Below, piece after piece: positions 24,476 to 33,369 of a stretch of 64,000 nt of DNA. The stretch covers positions 682,001 to 746,000 of the forward strand of contig CAVXWW010000008.1 in NCBI GenBank assembly GCA_963765545.1, written 5' to 3'. The notes beneath the pieces were generated by a model that ran no database searches, was not told where the DNA came from, and was given only the letters and a program-made list of their open reading frames with translations. A program made the translations under genes and the position numbers. The DNA comes from JARRPM01 sp963765545 (lineage in GTDB: Bacteria; Pseudomonadota; Gammaproteobacteria; Pseudomonadales; Halieaceae). The first letter of the stretch is position 1. Each line of letters opens with the position of its first letter.

Positions 24476-26469
24476 GCGAACAGGTCTTTCAGCCCGGCCA
24501 GGGTCTCCTGTCCCCGCTCCTCGTTGGCCTCACGGGTTTCCGCGCCGCCGCCCTGCCATTGCAGGTCATCCTGCGGTAATTCGTCGATGAAGCGGCTTGC
24601 CTCGCAGTGAATGGTCTCGCCGAACTGACGTCTTTTCAGGGCAAGCGTCATGGTGAGTGTCTGCTGGGCCCGGGTGATGCCCACGTAGGCCAGCCGGCGC
24701 TCTTCGGCGATATTGTCCTCGTCGATGCTCGCCCGGTGAGGCAGCAGCTTCTCCTCCATGCCGATAATATAGACATGGGGATACTCCAGCCCCTTGGAGG
24801 CGTGCAGGGTCATCAGCTGCACACTGTTGGGCCCCGTTTCCTCCTCGTCCTGCTGTTCCAGCAGGTCTCGCAACACCATCCTTGCAATGGCCTCATCCAG
24901 GGCGACCTTGTCATCCGCCATTATCCTTTGCAGGCCGTCTACCAGGAAGTGCACGTTGCTCATGCGGCGCTCGGCAACCTCTTCGCTGGAGCTGAGCTGG
25001 TTCAGCCAGCCCTCGTAGTCCATGTCGCGAATCATCTGGCGGATACCCGACACCCCGCCCTCACCCTCGCAGCTGCGGCGCACGCCGCCCATCCACTGGC
25101 GAAACTCTCTCAGTCGATTGAGTCCGGCCTCCGGTATATGTTCGCTACCTATTCGCGTGCAGGCCTGGCTCAGGCTGCAGTGCTGGGTATTGGCAAAGTT
25201 GCCCAGTGCCTCCAGGCTGGATGCGCCCAGTTTGCGGCGCGGCACGTTGGCGATGCGCAGGAAGGCATTGTCGTCGTTTTCATTCAGTACCAGTCGCAGG
25301 TAGGCCATGATGTCCTTTACCTCGTTGCGGGCGAAGAAGGAGGTCCCGCCGCTGAGATGGTAGGGCACCTGGTGCTGTTGCAGGGCCAGTTCAATCAGTC
25401 GCGACTGGTGGTTGCCCCGGTAAAGTATGGCGTAGTCACCGAAGCGGGTGCGTTTGCGCAACTTGTGGTCGAGAATTTCCGCTACGACCTGATCGGCTTC
25501 ATGCTGCTCATCGCTGCAGCGCACAACGCGCAGGGGGTCGCCATAGCCCAGCTCGCTCCACAATTGTTTCTCAAACACGTGATCGTTGTTGGCGATCAGG
25601 GTATTGGCGGCTTTGAGGATGCGGGCGGTGGAGCGATAATTCTGTTCGAGTTTGACGATTTTGAGCTGCGGAAAGTCCGCCTGCAGCTGGACCAGGTTTT
25701 CCGGTCGTGCACCGCGCCAGGCGTAGATGGACTGGTCGTCATCACCGACTACTGTCAGTCCACCGCCCATACCGATCAATTGTTTTACCAGCAGGTACTG
25801 ACTGGAGTTGGTGTCCTGGTATTCATCGACCAACAGGTAGTGGATGCGCTGCTGCCATTTTTCCAGGACATCCGGGTGATGTTCAAAGAGAATGGTGGGA
25901 AGCAGGATCAGGTCGTCGAAATCGAGCGCGTTGTAGGCCTTCAGGGCGCGCTTGTAGCGCAGGTAAGCCTGGGCGCATAGCATATCCGCCGGGCTGGTGG
26001 CAGTGGCTACAGCCTGCTCCGGCAGCACCCGGTCATTCTTCCAGTTGGAGATTCGCTGGGCGATGGTCTGGGCCTGGTCGCCATCGGAACCGTGTTCCTG
26101 GATCAGCAGGTCGCGAATCAGGGTGCGGGTATCCTCCGAGTCGAAGATTGAAAAGCCCGACTTCAGGCCCAGCGCCTTCAGTTCTCCACGGATAATTTTC
26201 AGGCCCAGCTGGTGGAAAGTGCTGACGGTGAGTCCCTCAACCGTCGGCCCACCCAGCAGTTTGCCGACCCGCTCCCTCATTTCCCGGGCGGCCTTGTTAG
26301 TAAAGGTTACCGCGGCGATATGATCAGACCGGATGCCGCAGGTTTGCACCAGGTAGGCGATCTTGCGGGTAATGACGCTGGTCTTGCCACTGCCTGCGCC
26401 GGCCAATACCAGCAGAGGACCGTCGATGTAGCGAACCGCTTCTCTCTGGCGGGGATTGAGTTGGGTCAC
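24472..26469 (-). CDS. rep: ATP-dependent DNA helicase Rep
   Basis: 665 residues, typical of Rep (UvrD is longer). SF1A motifs run in order: LNPRQREAVRYIDGPLLVLAGAGSGKTSVIT (Q motif and Walker A), AAVTFTNKAAREMRERV, LLVDEYQDTNSSQY, VVGDDDQSIYAWRGA, KLEQNYRS, VQLMTLHASKGLEYPHVYIIGMEE, and RRLAYVGITRAQQTL. Rep unwinds DNA 3'-5' and clears proteins from replication forks. The stop of the upstream thioesterase overlaps its start by 4 bases (ATGA), so the two are translationally linked. Contains the normal C-terminal SSB/DnaB-contact tail region, though shortened. Confidence 0.95.
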   Translation of the reverse strand: MTQLNPRQREAVRYIDGPLLVLAGAGSGKTSVITRKIAYLVQTCGIRSDHIAAVTFTNKAAREMRERVGKLLGGPTVEGLTVSTFHQLGLKIIRGELKALGLKSGFSIFDSEDTRTLIRDLLIQEHGSDGDQAQTIAQRISNWKNDRVLPEQAVATATSPADMLCAQAYLRYKRALKAYNALDFDDLILLPTILFEHHPDVLEKWQQRIHYLLVDEYQDTNSSQYLLVKQLIGMGGGLTVVGDDDQSIYAWRGARPENLVQLQADFPQLKIVKLEQNYRSTARILKAANTLIANNDHVFEKQLWSELGYGDPLRVVRCSDEQHEADQVVAEILDHKLRKRTRFGDYAILYRGNHQSRLIELALQQHQVPYHLSGGTSFFARNEVKDIMAYLRLVLNENDDNAFLRIANVPRRKLGASSLEALGNFANTQHCSLSQACTRIGSEHIPEAGLNRLREFRQWMGGVRRSCEGEGGVSGIRQMIRDMDYEGWLNQLSSSEEVAERRMSNVHFLVDGLQRIMADDKVALDEAIARMVLRDLLEQQDEEETGPNSVQLMTLHASKGLEYPHVYIIGMEEKLLPHRASIDEDNIAEERRLAYVGITRAQQTLTMTLALKRRQFGETIHCEASRFIDELPQDDLQWQGGGAETREANEERGQETLAGLKDLFA

Positions 26470-26894
26470 GGCGTTACATTTGACCTGATCAATTTGGCGA
26501 CCGAGCTGGCGGTGGCTAGCAGGGTGCCCTGTGCATCGTAGAGGCGCCCCTCCAGGAAGGCCAGTTTGTAGCCGCTCTTGACCACGGTTCCCTCGGCGCG
26601 CAGGGAGCCTGCCCGGGCCGCTTCCAGGTAGCTGGTTTTAATTTCGAGTGAAGACAGGTTGGTAATCCCACTGTCCCCTGCCGCGAAGGCGGCATGGGTC
26701 ATCGCAGAGTCCAGCATGGCGGTCACGAAGCCCCCCTGTATGACGTCCCCTGAGTGGCAAAAGTCGCGGCTTATCTCAAACGTAATGGCGCAGGTTTTTG
26801 CGACGGGATTCGCCGCGACGAACCTGGCGCCGAACATGCTCAGAAATTCTGGTGCATGGTCTTGCAGTCGCTGCACTATCTGCTTTTCATCCAT
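26466..26894 (-). CDS. PaaI-type acyl-CoA thioesterase
   Basis: 142 residues, a single hot-dog domain. The motif GDVIQGGFVTAMLDSAMTHAAFA matches the PaaI/DUF4442 group (HGG-like region here reads IQGG), and LSSLEIKTSYLEAARAGSLRAEGTVVKSGYKLAFLEGRLYDAQGTLLATA gives the remaining strands. It should hydrolyse acyl- or phenylacetyl-type CoA esters. AGGAC precedes the ATG. It is upstream of rep with a 4-base overlap; the pairing looks like a transcription unit of convenience, not a pathway. Confidence 0.85.
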   Translation of the reverse strand: MDEKQIVQRLQDHAPEFLSMFGARFVAANPVAKTCAITFEISRDFCHSGDVIQGGFVTAMLDSAMTHAAFAAGDSGITNLSSLEIKTSYLEAARAGSLRAEGTVVKSGYKLAFLEGRLYDAQGTLLATASSVAKLIRSNVTP

Positions 26895-27010
26895 TGTTTG
26901 TGTCCTGTTCAGTCCGGGGCCCGACGCTGCGCCGTGGCCGCGTTGTGACCGGTATTGATCACGGTTACCGCCGGGCGACCGGTGCGGATGCCGGCACTGA
27001 TTCCGGGCGA

Positions 27011-27039
27011 AAAAAAGGCCAACAGCATAACTGTTGGCC
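27011..27039 (-). terminator. Strong intrinsic terminator of the DUF1329 pair
   Basis: GGCCAACAG and CTGTTGGCC pair perfectly (9 bp, 5-base loop) and are followed on the minus strand by seven T residues. It lies about 56 bases after the stop at 27096. The plus side also has a T-rich run (CTCTTGTTTT), so it may work both ways. Confidence 0.88.
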
Positions 27040-27095
27040 TCTTGTTTTGGAACCTGCCCGGGACGCTGAAACAGCGTCTCGGGGGCGGTAATGAG

Positions 27096-28457
27096 CTAGC
27101 GAACGCCGCTTCGAGCCATACCCTTGGGAGTAAAGAACTTGTCGCCGCTGACGCCACTGCCGTTGCGGAACTTGCCCGGGATGGGCTTGCCGTTCAGGTT
27201 GTAGATATTCTGCAGCAGGTCGTAGGCACCGTAGGAAGAGACGAACTCAACACCCAGGCCGTACTGTACCGCAGGGTAGATGTACTGCAGGCGCCACAGG
27301 TTGCCGCGACCGTCATACATGTCCCCAGCCACTGCAACCCAGCTGTCCTCGTCCAGGTAAAAGGTACGTCGGCTGTACAGGTGGCGCTGACCTTCCTTCA
27401 GAGTTGAGTCGACTACCCATACACGGCGCTTCTCCCAGCGGAAAAACTCCGGCTTGAGGAACTTGGGCCCCAGGGCATCTTCCAGTTTGGTTTCGAACAC
27501 GAACCTGTTGTTGTTCGCAGGAACAATCATTTCTTTTTTGCCTACCAGCTTCCAGTTGAAGCGCTCCGGTGAACCGTTGTAAACGAAGGAGTCATCGTAG
27601 GTAGTTGTTCCCGCAACGCCGGGGTTGGGCGTGTCGAAGGATACCGCAGGAGCCAGGCGAACGCGGCGTTGGCCAACGAGGTACTGCCATGCTTTACGGC
27701 CCTTGCCCGCGGTGTAGTCGGCGCCCGGCTCGTGCACCAGCAGGATCTCACCGGCGCGGCGGTTGGGAGCATTGTAGTCAATACGCAGCATGGTCCAGAC
27801 CTTCTCGCCAACCGGCTCATCGGGGGTCGCGAACATGGGGTATACAGATACCGAGTGGGCACTGGTTGCCAGAACCGGCTTGCCACTTGAATCCACGTAG
27901 TAGGTGTCGTAGTCCTGGTTGATATCCACACCGTAGCGAATCATGTGGTTCCAGATGGCTTCCAGCCCGGATTGGGGCATGGGGAAGGGAACACCGGGGT
28001 AATTGCCCTCGATTTTCTGCCCTTCGGCAACCAGAGTGGCCCCAGTCGCGTTCTTGATGGTGTTGGCGTAATACCAGTCGGGTCGGGTAGAGCTTCGCTG
28101 GGTGGGGTATACGTTGAGTTCCCAGCCGTCTGCGCCATACTTCTCAAACATGCCGATGGTGCCTGCGGTCAGCTGGTCCTTGTACTCCTGCCAGTTGCTG
28201 CCGTTGATAGTGTACAGGGGCTTTTCATCAGCATAATTGGCAATGTAGTCGCCTGTTCCCGGCTCGAAGCCCGGGGGGTTAGGAGGACCTGCGGGGTCCC
28301 ATGCGGGAATGCTGCCGTCCGCATTGGCACCCATTTCTGCACCCATGGGGGTCAGTTCTTTGCCAAGTTTGGCGGCTTGTTCCGGTGAGACCGCAGCGAG
28401 CGCACTGCCAGCTGCTATTGAGCCCATTAAAAGGGCGGCTTTAATACGGTTCTGCAT
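27096..28457 (-). CDS. DUF1329 periplasmic protein, copy 1
   Basis: 453 residues. Signal peptide MQNRIKAALLMGSIAAGSALA, then the family opening VSPEQAAKLGKELTPMGAEMGANADGSIPAWDP. The middle holds AGEILLVHEPGADYTAGKGRKAWQYLVGQRRVRLAPAVSFDTPNP, and the end RRTFYLDEDSWVAVAGDMYDGRGNLWRLQY. DUF1329 proteins are predicted to share the LolA/LolB-type half-barrel and often sit near DUF1302 porin-like genes in lipid- or steroid-degrading bacteria; no DUF1302 gene is here. AGGAG precedes the ATG. It is the downstream member of a tandem pair, 130 bases after copy 2. Confidence 0.92.
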   Translation of the reverse strand: MQNRIKAALLMGSIAAGSALAAVSPEQAAKLGKELTPMGAEMGANADGSIPAWDPAGPPNPPGFEPGTGDYIANYADEKPLYTINGSNWQEYKDQLTAGTIGMFEKYGADGWELNVYPTQRSSTRPDWYYANTIKNATGATLVAEGQKIEGNYPGVPFPMPQSGLEAIWNHMIRYGVDINQDYDTYYVDSSGKPVLATSAHSVSVYPMFATPDEPVGEKVWTMLRIDYNAPNRRAGEILLVHEPGADYTAGKGRKAWQYLVGQRRVRLAPAVSFDTPNPGVAGTTTYDDSFVYNGSPERFNWKLVGKKEMIVPANNNRFVFETKLEDALGPKFLKPEFFRWEKRRVWVVDSTLKEGQRHLYSRRTFYLDEDSWVAVAGDMYDGRGNLWRLQYIYPAVQYGLGVEFVSSYGAYDLLQNIYNLNGKPIPGKFRNGSGVSGDKFFTPKGMARSGVR

Positions 28458-28586
28458 GGTGATGCGTACTCCTTAAACTGATTATTTTAGTCACCTGCGT
28501 ATAGGGTAGTGCAACAGGAATCGGAAAGCCATATCTATTAATGGGCTCGCCGACCCGTTACCAACTCGCCCCGGTGTGCCTGCCGG

Positions 28587-29957
28587 CTAGCGCACGCCGC
28601 CGCGGGCCATACCTTTGGGTGTAAAGTACTTGTCGCCCTGGGTGACTTCCGTCTTATACCTGCCTGGAATAAGCTTGCCGTTCAGGTTGTAGATGTTCTG
28701 TAGCAGGTCATAGGCACCGTAGGCGGAACCGTAACCTGATTTGCGGTCGTAGAGGTTTGCGCCATAGAGGTATTGCAGGCGCCAAAGCTGATCCCGGCCG
28801 TCATACATCTCGCCAGCGACCGCCACCCAACTGTCTTCGTCCATATAGAATGTGCGTCGGCTGTACAGGTGACGTTGACCTTCCTTGAGGGTGGAGTCCA
28901 CCACCCACACCCGGTGTTTTTCCCATCTAATGTATTCTGGCTTGAGAAATTTGGGTCCCAGTGCGTCCTCCAGTTTGGATTCGAACACGAATTTGTAGCT
29001 TGAGGCGGGGATGATGATTTCCTTCTTGCCAACCAGTCGCCAGTTGAAGCGCTCCGGGGAGCCGTTGTAAATAAAAGAGTCATCGTAGGTAGTGGTGCCT
29101 GCGACGCCGGGGTTGGGCGTGTCGAAGGATACCGCAGGTGCCAGGCGAACGCGGCGCTGGCCAACGAGGTATTGCCATGCGGAGCGGCCCTTGCCCTCGG
29201 TATAGTCTGCGCCTGGTTCATGTACCAGCAGGATTTCCCCCGCCCGGCGCGCAGGTGCCTCGTAATTGATCCTCAATTTGGTCCATGCCTTGTCCCCTAC
29301 AGGCTCGTCGGGGGTCTTGAACATGGGAAATATCGAGGTGGAGAAGGCGGAAGTGGCAAGGATGGGGTTACCGCTGGAGTCGACATAATAGGTGTCGTAG
29401 GTCTGCGAGGCGTCCACCCCGTATCGAATCATGTGATTCCACATGACTTCCAGGCCGGATTGGGGGATGGGGAAAGGCACGCCCGGATAATTGCCCTCTA
29501 TTTTCTGGCCATCCGCCACCAGGGTGGCGCCCGTGGCGTTCTTGAGCGTGTTGGCGTAGAACCAGTCCGGGCGGATTGTGCCGCGGTGGGAGGGGTAAAC
29601 GTGCATTTCCCAGCCGTCTGCGCCGTATTTCTCAAACATCGCCTGGGTGCCCACTGTGAGCTTATCCGCATGCTCCTTCCAGTTGTCCGCGTTGATTGTG
29701 TAAAGGGGTTTCTCATCCGGGTAGGGGTTTACGTAGTTATTTGACCCGGGAACAAAGTTGGCAGCGACCGGTGTGCCCTCCGGATTCCATGGCGGAATAC
29801 TGCCGTCGGCGTTGCCGGCCATTTCCGCCCCCATGGGGGTGAGCGTTTTGCCCAGCTGGGCGGCCTGTTCCGGTGAGACCGCAGCAAACGCGCTTGCTGC
29901 TGCAAGCGATGCGGCGATAGAGGATGCAATGAGTGCAAGGTTGATCTGCCTTGGCAT
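28587..29957 (-). CDS. DUF1329 periplasmic protein, copy 2
   Basis: 456 residues from the ATG at 29957, which has GGAG upstream; an ATG six codons earlier is possible. Signal peptide MPRQINLALIASSIAASLAA. It is aligned end to end with copy 1: VSPEQAAQLGKTLTPMGAEMAGNADGSIPPWNP at the start, the shared PAVSFDTPNPGVAGTTTYDDSF middle and the C-terminal YNLNGKLIPGRYKTE. Differences concentrate in the signal peptide, residues ~60-110 and the region before the C terminus. A 35-base stretch (29104-29138) is identical to 27616-27650 in copy 1. Function unknown; probably periplasmic lipid handling. Confidence 0.92.
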   Translation of the reverse strand: MPRQINLALIASSIAASLAAASAFAAVSPEQAAQLGKTLTPMGAEMAGNADGSIPPWNPEGTPVAANFVPGSNNYVNPYPDEKPLYTINADNWKEHADKLTVGTQAMFEKYGADGWEMHVYPSHRGTIRPDWFYANTLKNATGATLVADGQKIEGNYPGVPFPIPQSGLEVMWNHMIRYGVDASQTYDTYYVDSSGNPILATSAFSTSIFPMFKTPDEPVGDKAWTKLRINYEAPARRAGEILLVHEPGADYTEGKGRSAWQYLVGQRRVRLAPAVSFDTPNPGVAGTTTYDDSFIYNGSPERFNWRLVGKKEIIIPASSYKFVFESKLEDALGPKFLKPEYIRWEKHRVWVVDSTLKEGQRHLYSRRTFYMDEDSWVAVAGEMYDGRDQLWRLQYLYGANLYDRKSGYGSAYGAYDLLQNIYNLNGKLIPGRYKTEVTQGDKYFTPKGMARGGVR

Positions 29958-30067
29958 GTGAGTGTCGCTCCGCATTAAGTATTATTTTGTCAGCACAGCG
30001 CAGACTAGAACATAGTTTGGAATAACGCCAGTTGTCTGGGGCCAGCGGGGCGGGCAGGTGGTGCCGA

Positions 30068-31567
30068 TTAAGAGTGCAGGTCCGCGCCCCGATACGCCAG
30101 GGCCTCCCTGATGTGGTCACTCGATATGGTGGGGCTGCCCGCCAGGTCAGCTATGGTGCGGGCAACTCGCAGGGTTCTGTGTAAGGCCCGCCCGGACAGA
30201 ATCATGCGCCGCGCGGCAGACTCCAGGCAACTCTTCTCCTCTTTGCCCAGCTCACACACGATGGCAAGTTGCTTGGGCGGAAGTTGGGCATTGGCGCAGC
30301 CCTGCCGTCGCTGCTGGATCTTGCGACTGCGACAGACCCGGGCGCGCACCGCCGCAGAGGCTTCCCCCGTGCCGCCAGTGCCCAGTAGCTCACCGGGAGG
30401 CAGGCGGCCTAACGCTATGTGCAGGTCGATGCGATCCAGCAGGGGGCCGGAAATACGACTCCGGTAGCGCTGGACCTGGTCCGGGCTGCAGCGGCACGGG
30501 CGTTCCGGGTCGCCCAGGAAGCCGCAAGGGCAGGGGTTCATGGCGGCGACCAGCTGGAACCGCGCGGGAAACCGGGTCCGGTGCACGGCTCGAGACAGGG
30601 TGATTTCGCCGGACTCCATGGGTTCTCGCAATACTTCCAGGCTGGGTCGGCTGAATTCGGCGACTTCATCCAGGAACAGAACGCCGCCGTGGGCCAGGGA
30701 AATTTCGCCGGGGCGTGGCCTGCTGCCGCCCCCGGCGAGTGCCGCCGGGCTGGCGGTATGGTGGGGTGCGCGGAAGGGTCGGCGAAAGTAGTCACTGCTG
30801 TCATCGGGGGCACACAGTGTGCGCAGGGCCAGCAGGGTCAGTGCCTCTTCCGGTTCCGGCGGTGGCAGAATGCCGGGCAGGCGGGTGGCGAGCAGGGTTT
30901 TTCCGGTTCCCGGAGGCCCTACCAGCAGCAGGTTGTGGTTGCCGCTGGCGGCAACCTCCAGTGCCCGGCGCGCGCCGGGCTGGCCGACGATATCCCCCAG
31001 GTCCGGGTAGTTGCCGAGGTCACTGCAAGTCAGTGGTGCGCAGGCGATAATAGTGCGGCTGTTGTTCAGGTGGGCGCACAGTGTGAGCAGGTCGTCGGCT
31101 GGTATGACAGTGCTGTCAGGCGCCAGCGCCGCCAGGGGGGCGCATTCCGAGGGTACCACCAGTGCACGCCCCGCCCCGCCCGCGGCACTCGCCGCCGGGA
31201 GCGCCCCCGGAACTCCTCGCAAGCAACCGTCCAGCGCCAGTTCTCCCAGGAACTCGTGCTGACCCAGTTTGTCGCCGGGTACCTGACCCGAGGCGGTGAG
31301 AATTCCCAGTGCGATCGGCAGGTCGAACCGTCCACCTTCCTTGGGCAGGTCGGCGGGGGCCAGGTTGATGGTGATGCGGCGGTCGGGAAAATTGAAGTGT
31401 GAGTTGATAAGTGCGCTGCGAACCCGGTCCTTGCTCTCGCGCACCGCTGTTTCGGGCAGCCCCACAATATGAAAGGCCGGGAGCCCATTGGACAGGTGCG
31501 TCTCGACCCGAACCAGCGGCGCATCGATACCCGCCGCCGCCCTGCTGTATACCACTGACAGTTCCAT
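30068..31567 (-). CDS. comM: YifB/ComM family Mg-chelatase-like AAA+ ATPase
   Basis: 499 residues. Lon-like substrate/protease-fold N domain (1-~170: VETHLSNGLPAFHIVGLPETAVRESKDRV, then INLAPADLPKEGGRFDLPIALGIL), a AAA+ core with Walker A LLLVGPPGTGKTLLATRLPG and Walker B GGVLFLDEVAEF, a sensor Arg region, and a C-terminal Mg-chelatase domain (CELGKEEKSCLESAARRMILSGRALHRTLRVARTIADL). In naturally competent bacteria ComM is a hexameric helicase that promotes branch migration during transformation. The position next to ubiK and the nitrogen block is conserved in Pseudomonas-like genomes. Confidence 0.93.
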   Translation of the reverse strand: MELSVVYSRAAAGIDAPLVRVETHLSNGLPAFHIVGLPETAVRESKDRVRSALINSHFNFPDRRITINLAPADLPKEGGRFDLPIALGILTASGQVPGDKLGQHEFLGELALDGCLRGVPGALPAASAAGGAGRALVVPSECAPLAALAPDSTVIPADDLLTLCAHLNNSRTIIACAPLTCSDLGNYPDLGDIVGQPGARRALEVAASGNHNLLLVGPPGTGKTLLATRLPGILPPPEPEEALTLLALRTLCAPDDSSDYFRRPFRAPHHTASPAALAGGGSRPRPGEISLAHGGVLFLDEVAEFSRPSLEVLREPMESGEITLSRAVHRTRFPARFQLVAAMNPCPCGFLGDPERPCRCSPDQVQRYRSRISGPLLDRIDLHIALGRLPPGELLGTGGTGEASAAVRARVCRSRKIQQRRQGCANAQLPPKQLAIVCELGKEEKSCLESAARRMILSGRALHRTLRVARTIADLAGSPTISSDHIREALAYRGADLHS

Positions 31568-31625
31568 CGCTCATCCTTGAGCTGTTTATCCGGCCGCTAC
31601 TCCCGCGGCCAATGCCCCGGCGAGC

Positions 31626-31886
31626 TCAGCCCTCCCCGACCAGGGTTTCCAGTTCTTTTGTCATTGCTTCCAGTTCCGCCTCCAGCGCGACCACTCTGGA
31701 GCGGGTGCGCTCGAGAATTTCGGTCTGGGCGTCGAACTCCTCCCGGCTGACCACGTCGAGTCTGGCCAGGGCCGTCTGTGCAAGGGCGCGTGCACTCTTG
31801 TCGACCTCGCCCTTGATGCCGGTGGAATTCACCAGCTCGTTGACTCGCTGGATCACTTCCCAGGGGGGTGGGGGTTTGAAGGCCAT
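31626..31886 (-). CDS. ubiK: Ubiquinone biosynthesis accessory factor UbiK
   Basis: 86 residues from the ATG at 31886; the longer frame upstream is not family-like. The C-terminal half carries the UbiK/BMFP signature: LARLDVVSREEFDAQTEILERTRSRVVALEAELEAM, forming a coiled coil. UbiK binds lipids and UbiJ to assemble the Ubi complex for aerobic ubiquinone synthesis. The N-terminal part (MAFKPPPPWEVIQRVNELV) differs from the Enterobacteria type but fits amphipathic helix use. It lies just upstream of comM on the same strand, about 60 bases apart. Confidence 0.88.
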   Translation of the reverse strand: MAFKPPPPWEVIQRVNELVNSTGIKGEVDKSARALAQTALARLDVVSREEFDAQTEILERTRSRVVALEAELEAMTKELETLVGEG

Positions 31887-32086
31887 AGCTACCGCCAATA
31901 GATGCTCAAAACAGGTGGTGTCGATTTTAGAGGAATTCGCGGGGCAGGCACAGCTCATCCCGGCGCACCAGAATAAGTCAACGCACTAATATGGTGCACA
32001 ACTGTGCGCCCGATAGGGCGCTGCGGCGATAGTCAAAACCATTCAGGATTGGTTAGTTGCTTGTTTTTAATAAGAAAAAAATCGAT

Positions 32087-32102
32087 TGGCACACCCTGTG
32101 CA
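32087..32102 (+). promoter_or_regulatory. Sigma-54 (-24/-12) promoter for the porin-glnK-amtB operon
   Basis: TGGCACACCCTGTGCA matches the sigma-54 consensus TGGCACR-N4-TTGCW at every defined base except G for the first T of TTGC; GG and GC spacing is correct. It lies 103 bases before the porin ATG. The 318-base intergenic region holds no gene. A convincing NtrC binding pair upstream was not found by eye. Confidence 0.7.
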
Positions 32103-32204
32103 GTCTTCCGGTACCAGAATTGGTATTGCGCGAAGAATGTGCCCGTAACAGATTGTCGCCATGCGTATTCTGACTATTCGAGACCTTCAATGGAGATAGG
32201 AAAC

Positions 32205-32939
32205 ATGTTGAACAAGAAAATACTTACCGCTGCAGTTGCTACTGCCCTGATGTCGGGCTCTGGCGCTTCGCTGGCCGATTGGGATGACTTTGAGATCAGC
32301 GGCAACGTCGCCCTGACCAGCGATTATCGCTTCCGGGGTATTTCCCAGTCAGATACATCAGGAGCGATCCAGGGTGGCTTTGATGTCGAATTTTCGCCCG
32401 GTTTTTACATCGGCACCTGGGGCTCCAGCGTCGACTTTGACAGCAACGATGGCTACGACGGCAGCCTTGAGCTGGACTACTACGCAGGCTGGGCCAGCGC
32501 GATTGGCGACACCGATTTCGGTATTGATGTGGGCTACGCCTACTACGACTACCCCGGTGACAATGGCGATGAGGGTGACTACCAGGAATTCTATGTCTCC
32601 GGCTCATGGCGCGACTTTTCACTGAGCGTTAACTATTCGGATGACTACTACGCCGAGACCGACGATTTCTGGTACTTCGCTGCCGATTACAGCCACAGGT
32701 TGTTTGTTGATGAACTGTCCCTGGGCCTGCATGTTGGCTACAACAAGTTGGAAGAGAATGGTGGTTTCCTGTCTTCCGATGAAGACAACTATACCGATTG
32801 GTCTGTTTCCCTCACCTATTCGGTATGGGGCGTTGACCTGGCGGTAGCCTACGTGGATACAACCCTTGACGATGATGACGTTTTCGGCACCGACTGGGCT
32901 GATAGCACCGCGGTTTTCACCATCAGCAAGAGCATGTAA
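32205..32939 (+). CDS. TorF family putative porin (Gcw_chp)
   Basis: 244 residues from the ATG at 32205 with GGAG upstream. Signal peptide MLNKKILTAAVATALMSGSGASLA. The mature part starts DWDDFEISGNVALTSDYRFRGISQSD, the hallmark of the TIGR02001/Gcw_chp family, and continues as alternating, strongly acidic and Tyr-rich beta strands (DDYYAETDDFWYFAADYSHR) to a C-terminal aromatic-poor end. Predicted outer-membrane beta barrel of roughly 12 strands. In several marine gammaproteobacteria this porin precedes glnK-amtB, so it probably helps ammonium or small amine entry; here the glnK gene follows 60 bases later behind the sigma-54 site. Confidence 0.9.
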   Translation: MLNKKILTAAVATALMSGSGASLADWDDFEISGNVALTSDYRFRGISQSDTSGAIQGGFDVEFSPGFYIGTWGSSVDFDSNDGYDGSLELDYYAGWASAIGDTDFGIDVGYAYYDYPGDNGDEGDYQEFYVSGSWRDFSLSVNYSDDYYAETDDFWYFAADYSHRLFVDELSLGLHVGYNKLEENGGFLSSDEDNYTDWSVSLTYSVWGVDLAVAYVDTTLDDDDVFGTDWADSTAVFTISKSM

Positions 32940-32999
32940 TCGCAGTCACGCGTAGCGAGCCGGCCGGGGAACCGGTCGGCTCCATTTCAGGAGATAACT

Positions 33000-33338
33000 A
33001 TGAAACTAATCACGGCTATTGTTAAGCCATTCAAATTGGACGACGTGCGCGAGGCACTGTCGGAAATCGGGGTGCAGGGCATCACCGTTACCGAGGTCAA
33101 GGGTTTTGGTCGCCAGAAGGGCCATACCGAGTTGTATCGTGGCGCGGAGTATGTGGTCGACTTCCTGCCCAAGGTGAAGATCGAGGTCGCGGTTGCCGAC
33201 GGGGTGGTTGATCAAACCATCGAGGCGATCACCAAGGCGGCCAACACCGGCAAAATCGGCGACGGCAAGGTCTTCGTAACCGCACTGGAGCAGGTGATTC
33301 GTATTCGCACCGGCGAAACCGGCGAAGAAGCCATCTAA
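33000..33338 (+). CDS. glnK: Nitrogen regulatory protein P-II, GlnK type (copy 1)
   Basis: 112 residues, exact PII length. The T-loop is complete (GHTELYRGAEYVVDFLPK) with Tyr51 for uridylylation, Gln39 and Lys40 for 2-oxoglutarate binding, and the B/C-loop TGKIGDGKVFVTALEQVIRIRTGE. GlnK binds AmtB to block ammonium uptake when nitrogen is plentiful and reports the 2-oxoglutarate/ATP state. AGGAG precedes the ATG. Located between the porin and amtB, with 31 bases to amtB, so co-transcription is expected from the sigma-54 promoter. Confidence 0.95.
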   Translation: MKLITAIVKPFKLDDVREALSEIGVQGITVTEVKGFGRQKGHTELYRGAEYVVDFLPKVKIEVAVADGVVDQTIEAITKAANTGKIGDGKVFVTALEQVIRIRTGETGEEAI

Positions 33339-33369
33339 CCCCACGACACTGTTATTAGAGAGTATTCCC

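Noticed and set aside
24607..25980. 457-residue plus-strand frame
   Set aside because: Antisense to rep, whose motifs are all intact; the frame exists only because of GC-rich codon bias.
30419..31402. 327-residue plus-strand frame
   Set aside because: Antisense to comM and without recognisable domains.
31989..32009. GGTGCACAACTGTGC as an NtrC site for the sigma-54 promoter
   Set aside because: The half-sites GCAC and GTGC are only 4 bases apart, whereas known NtrC sites have about 7 between them.
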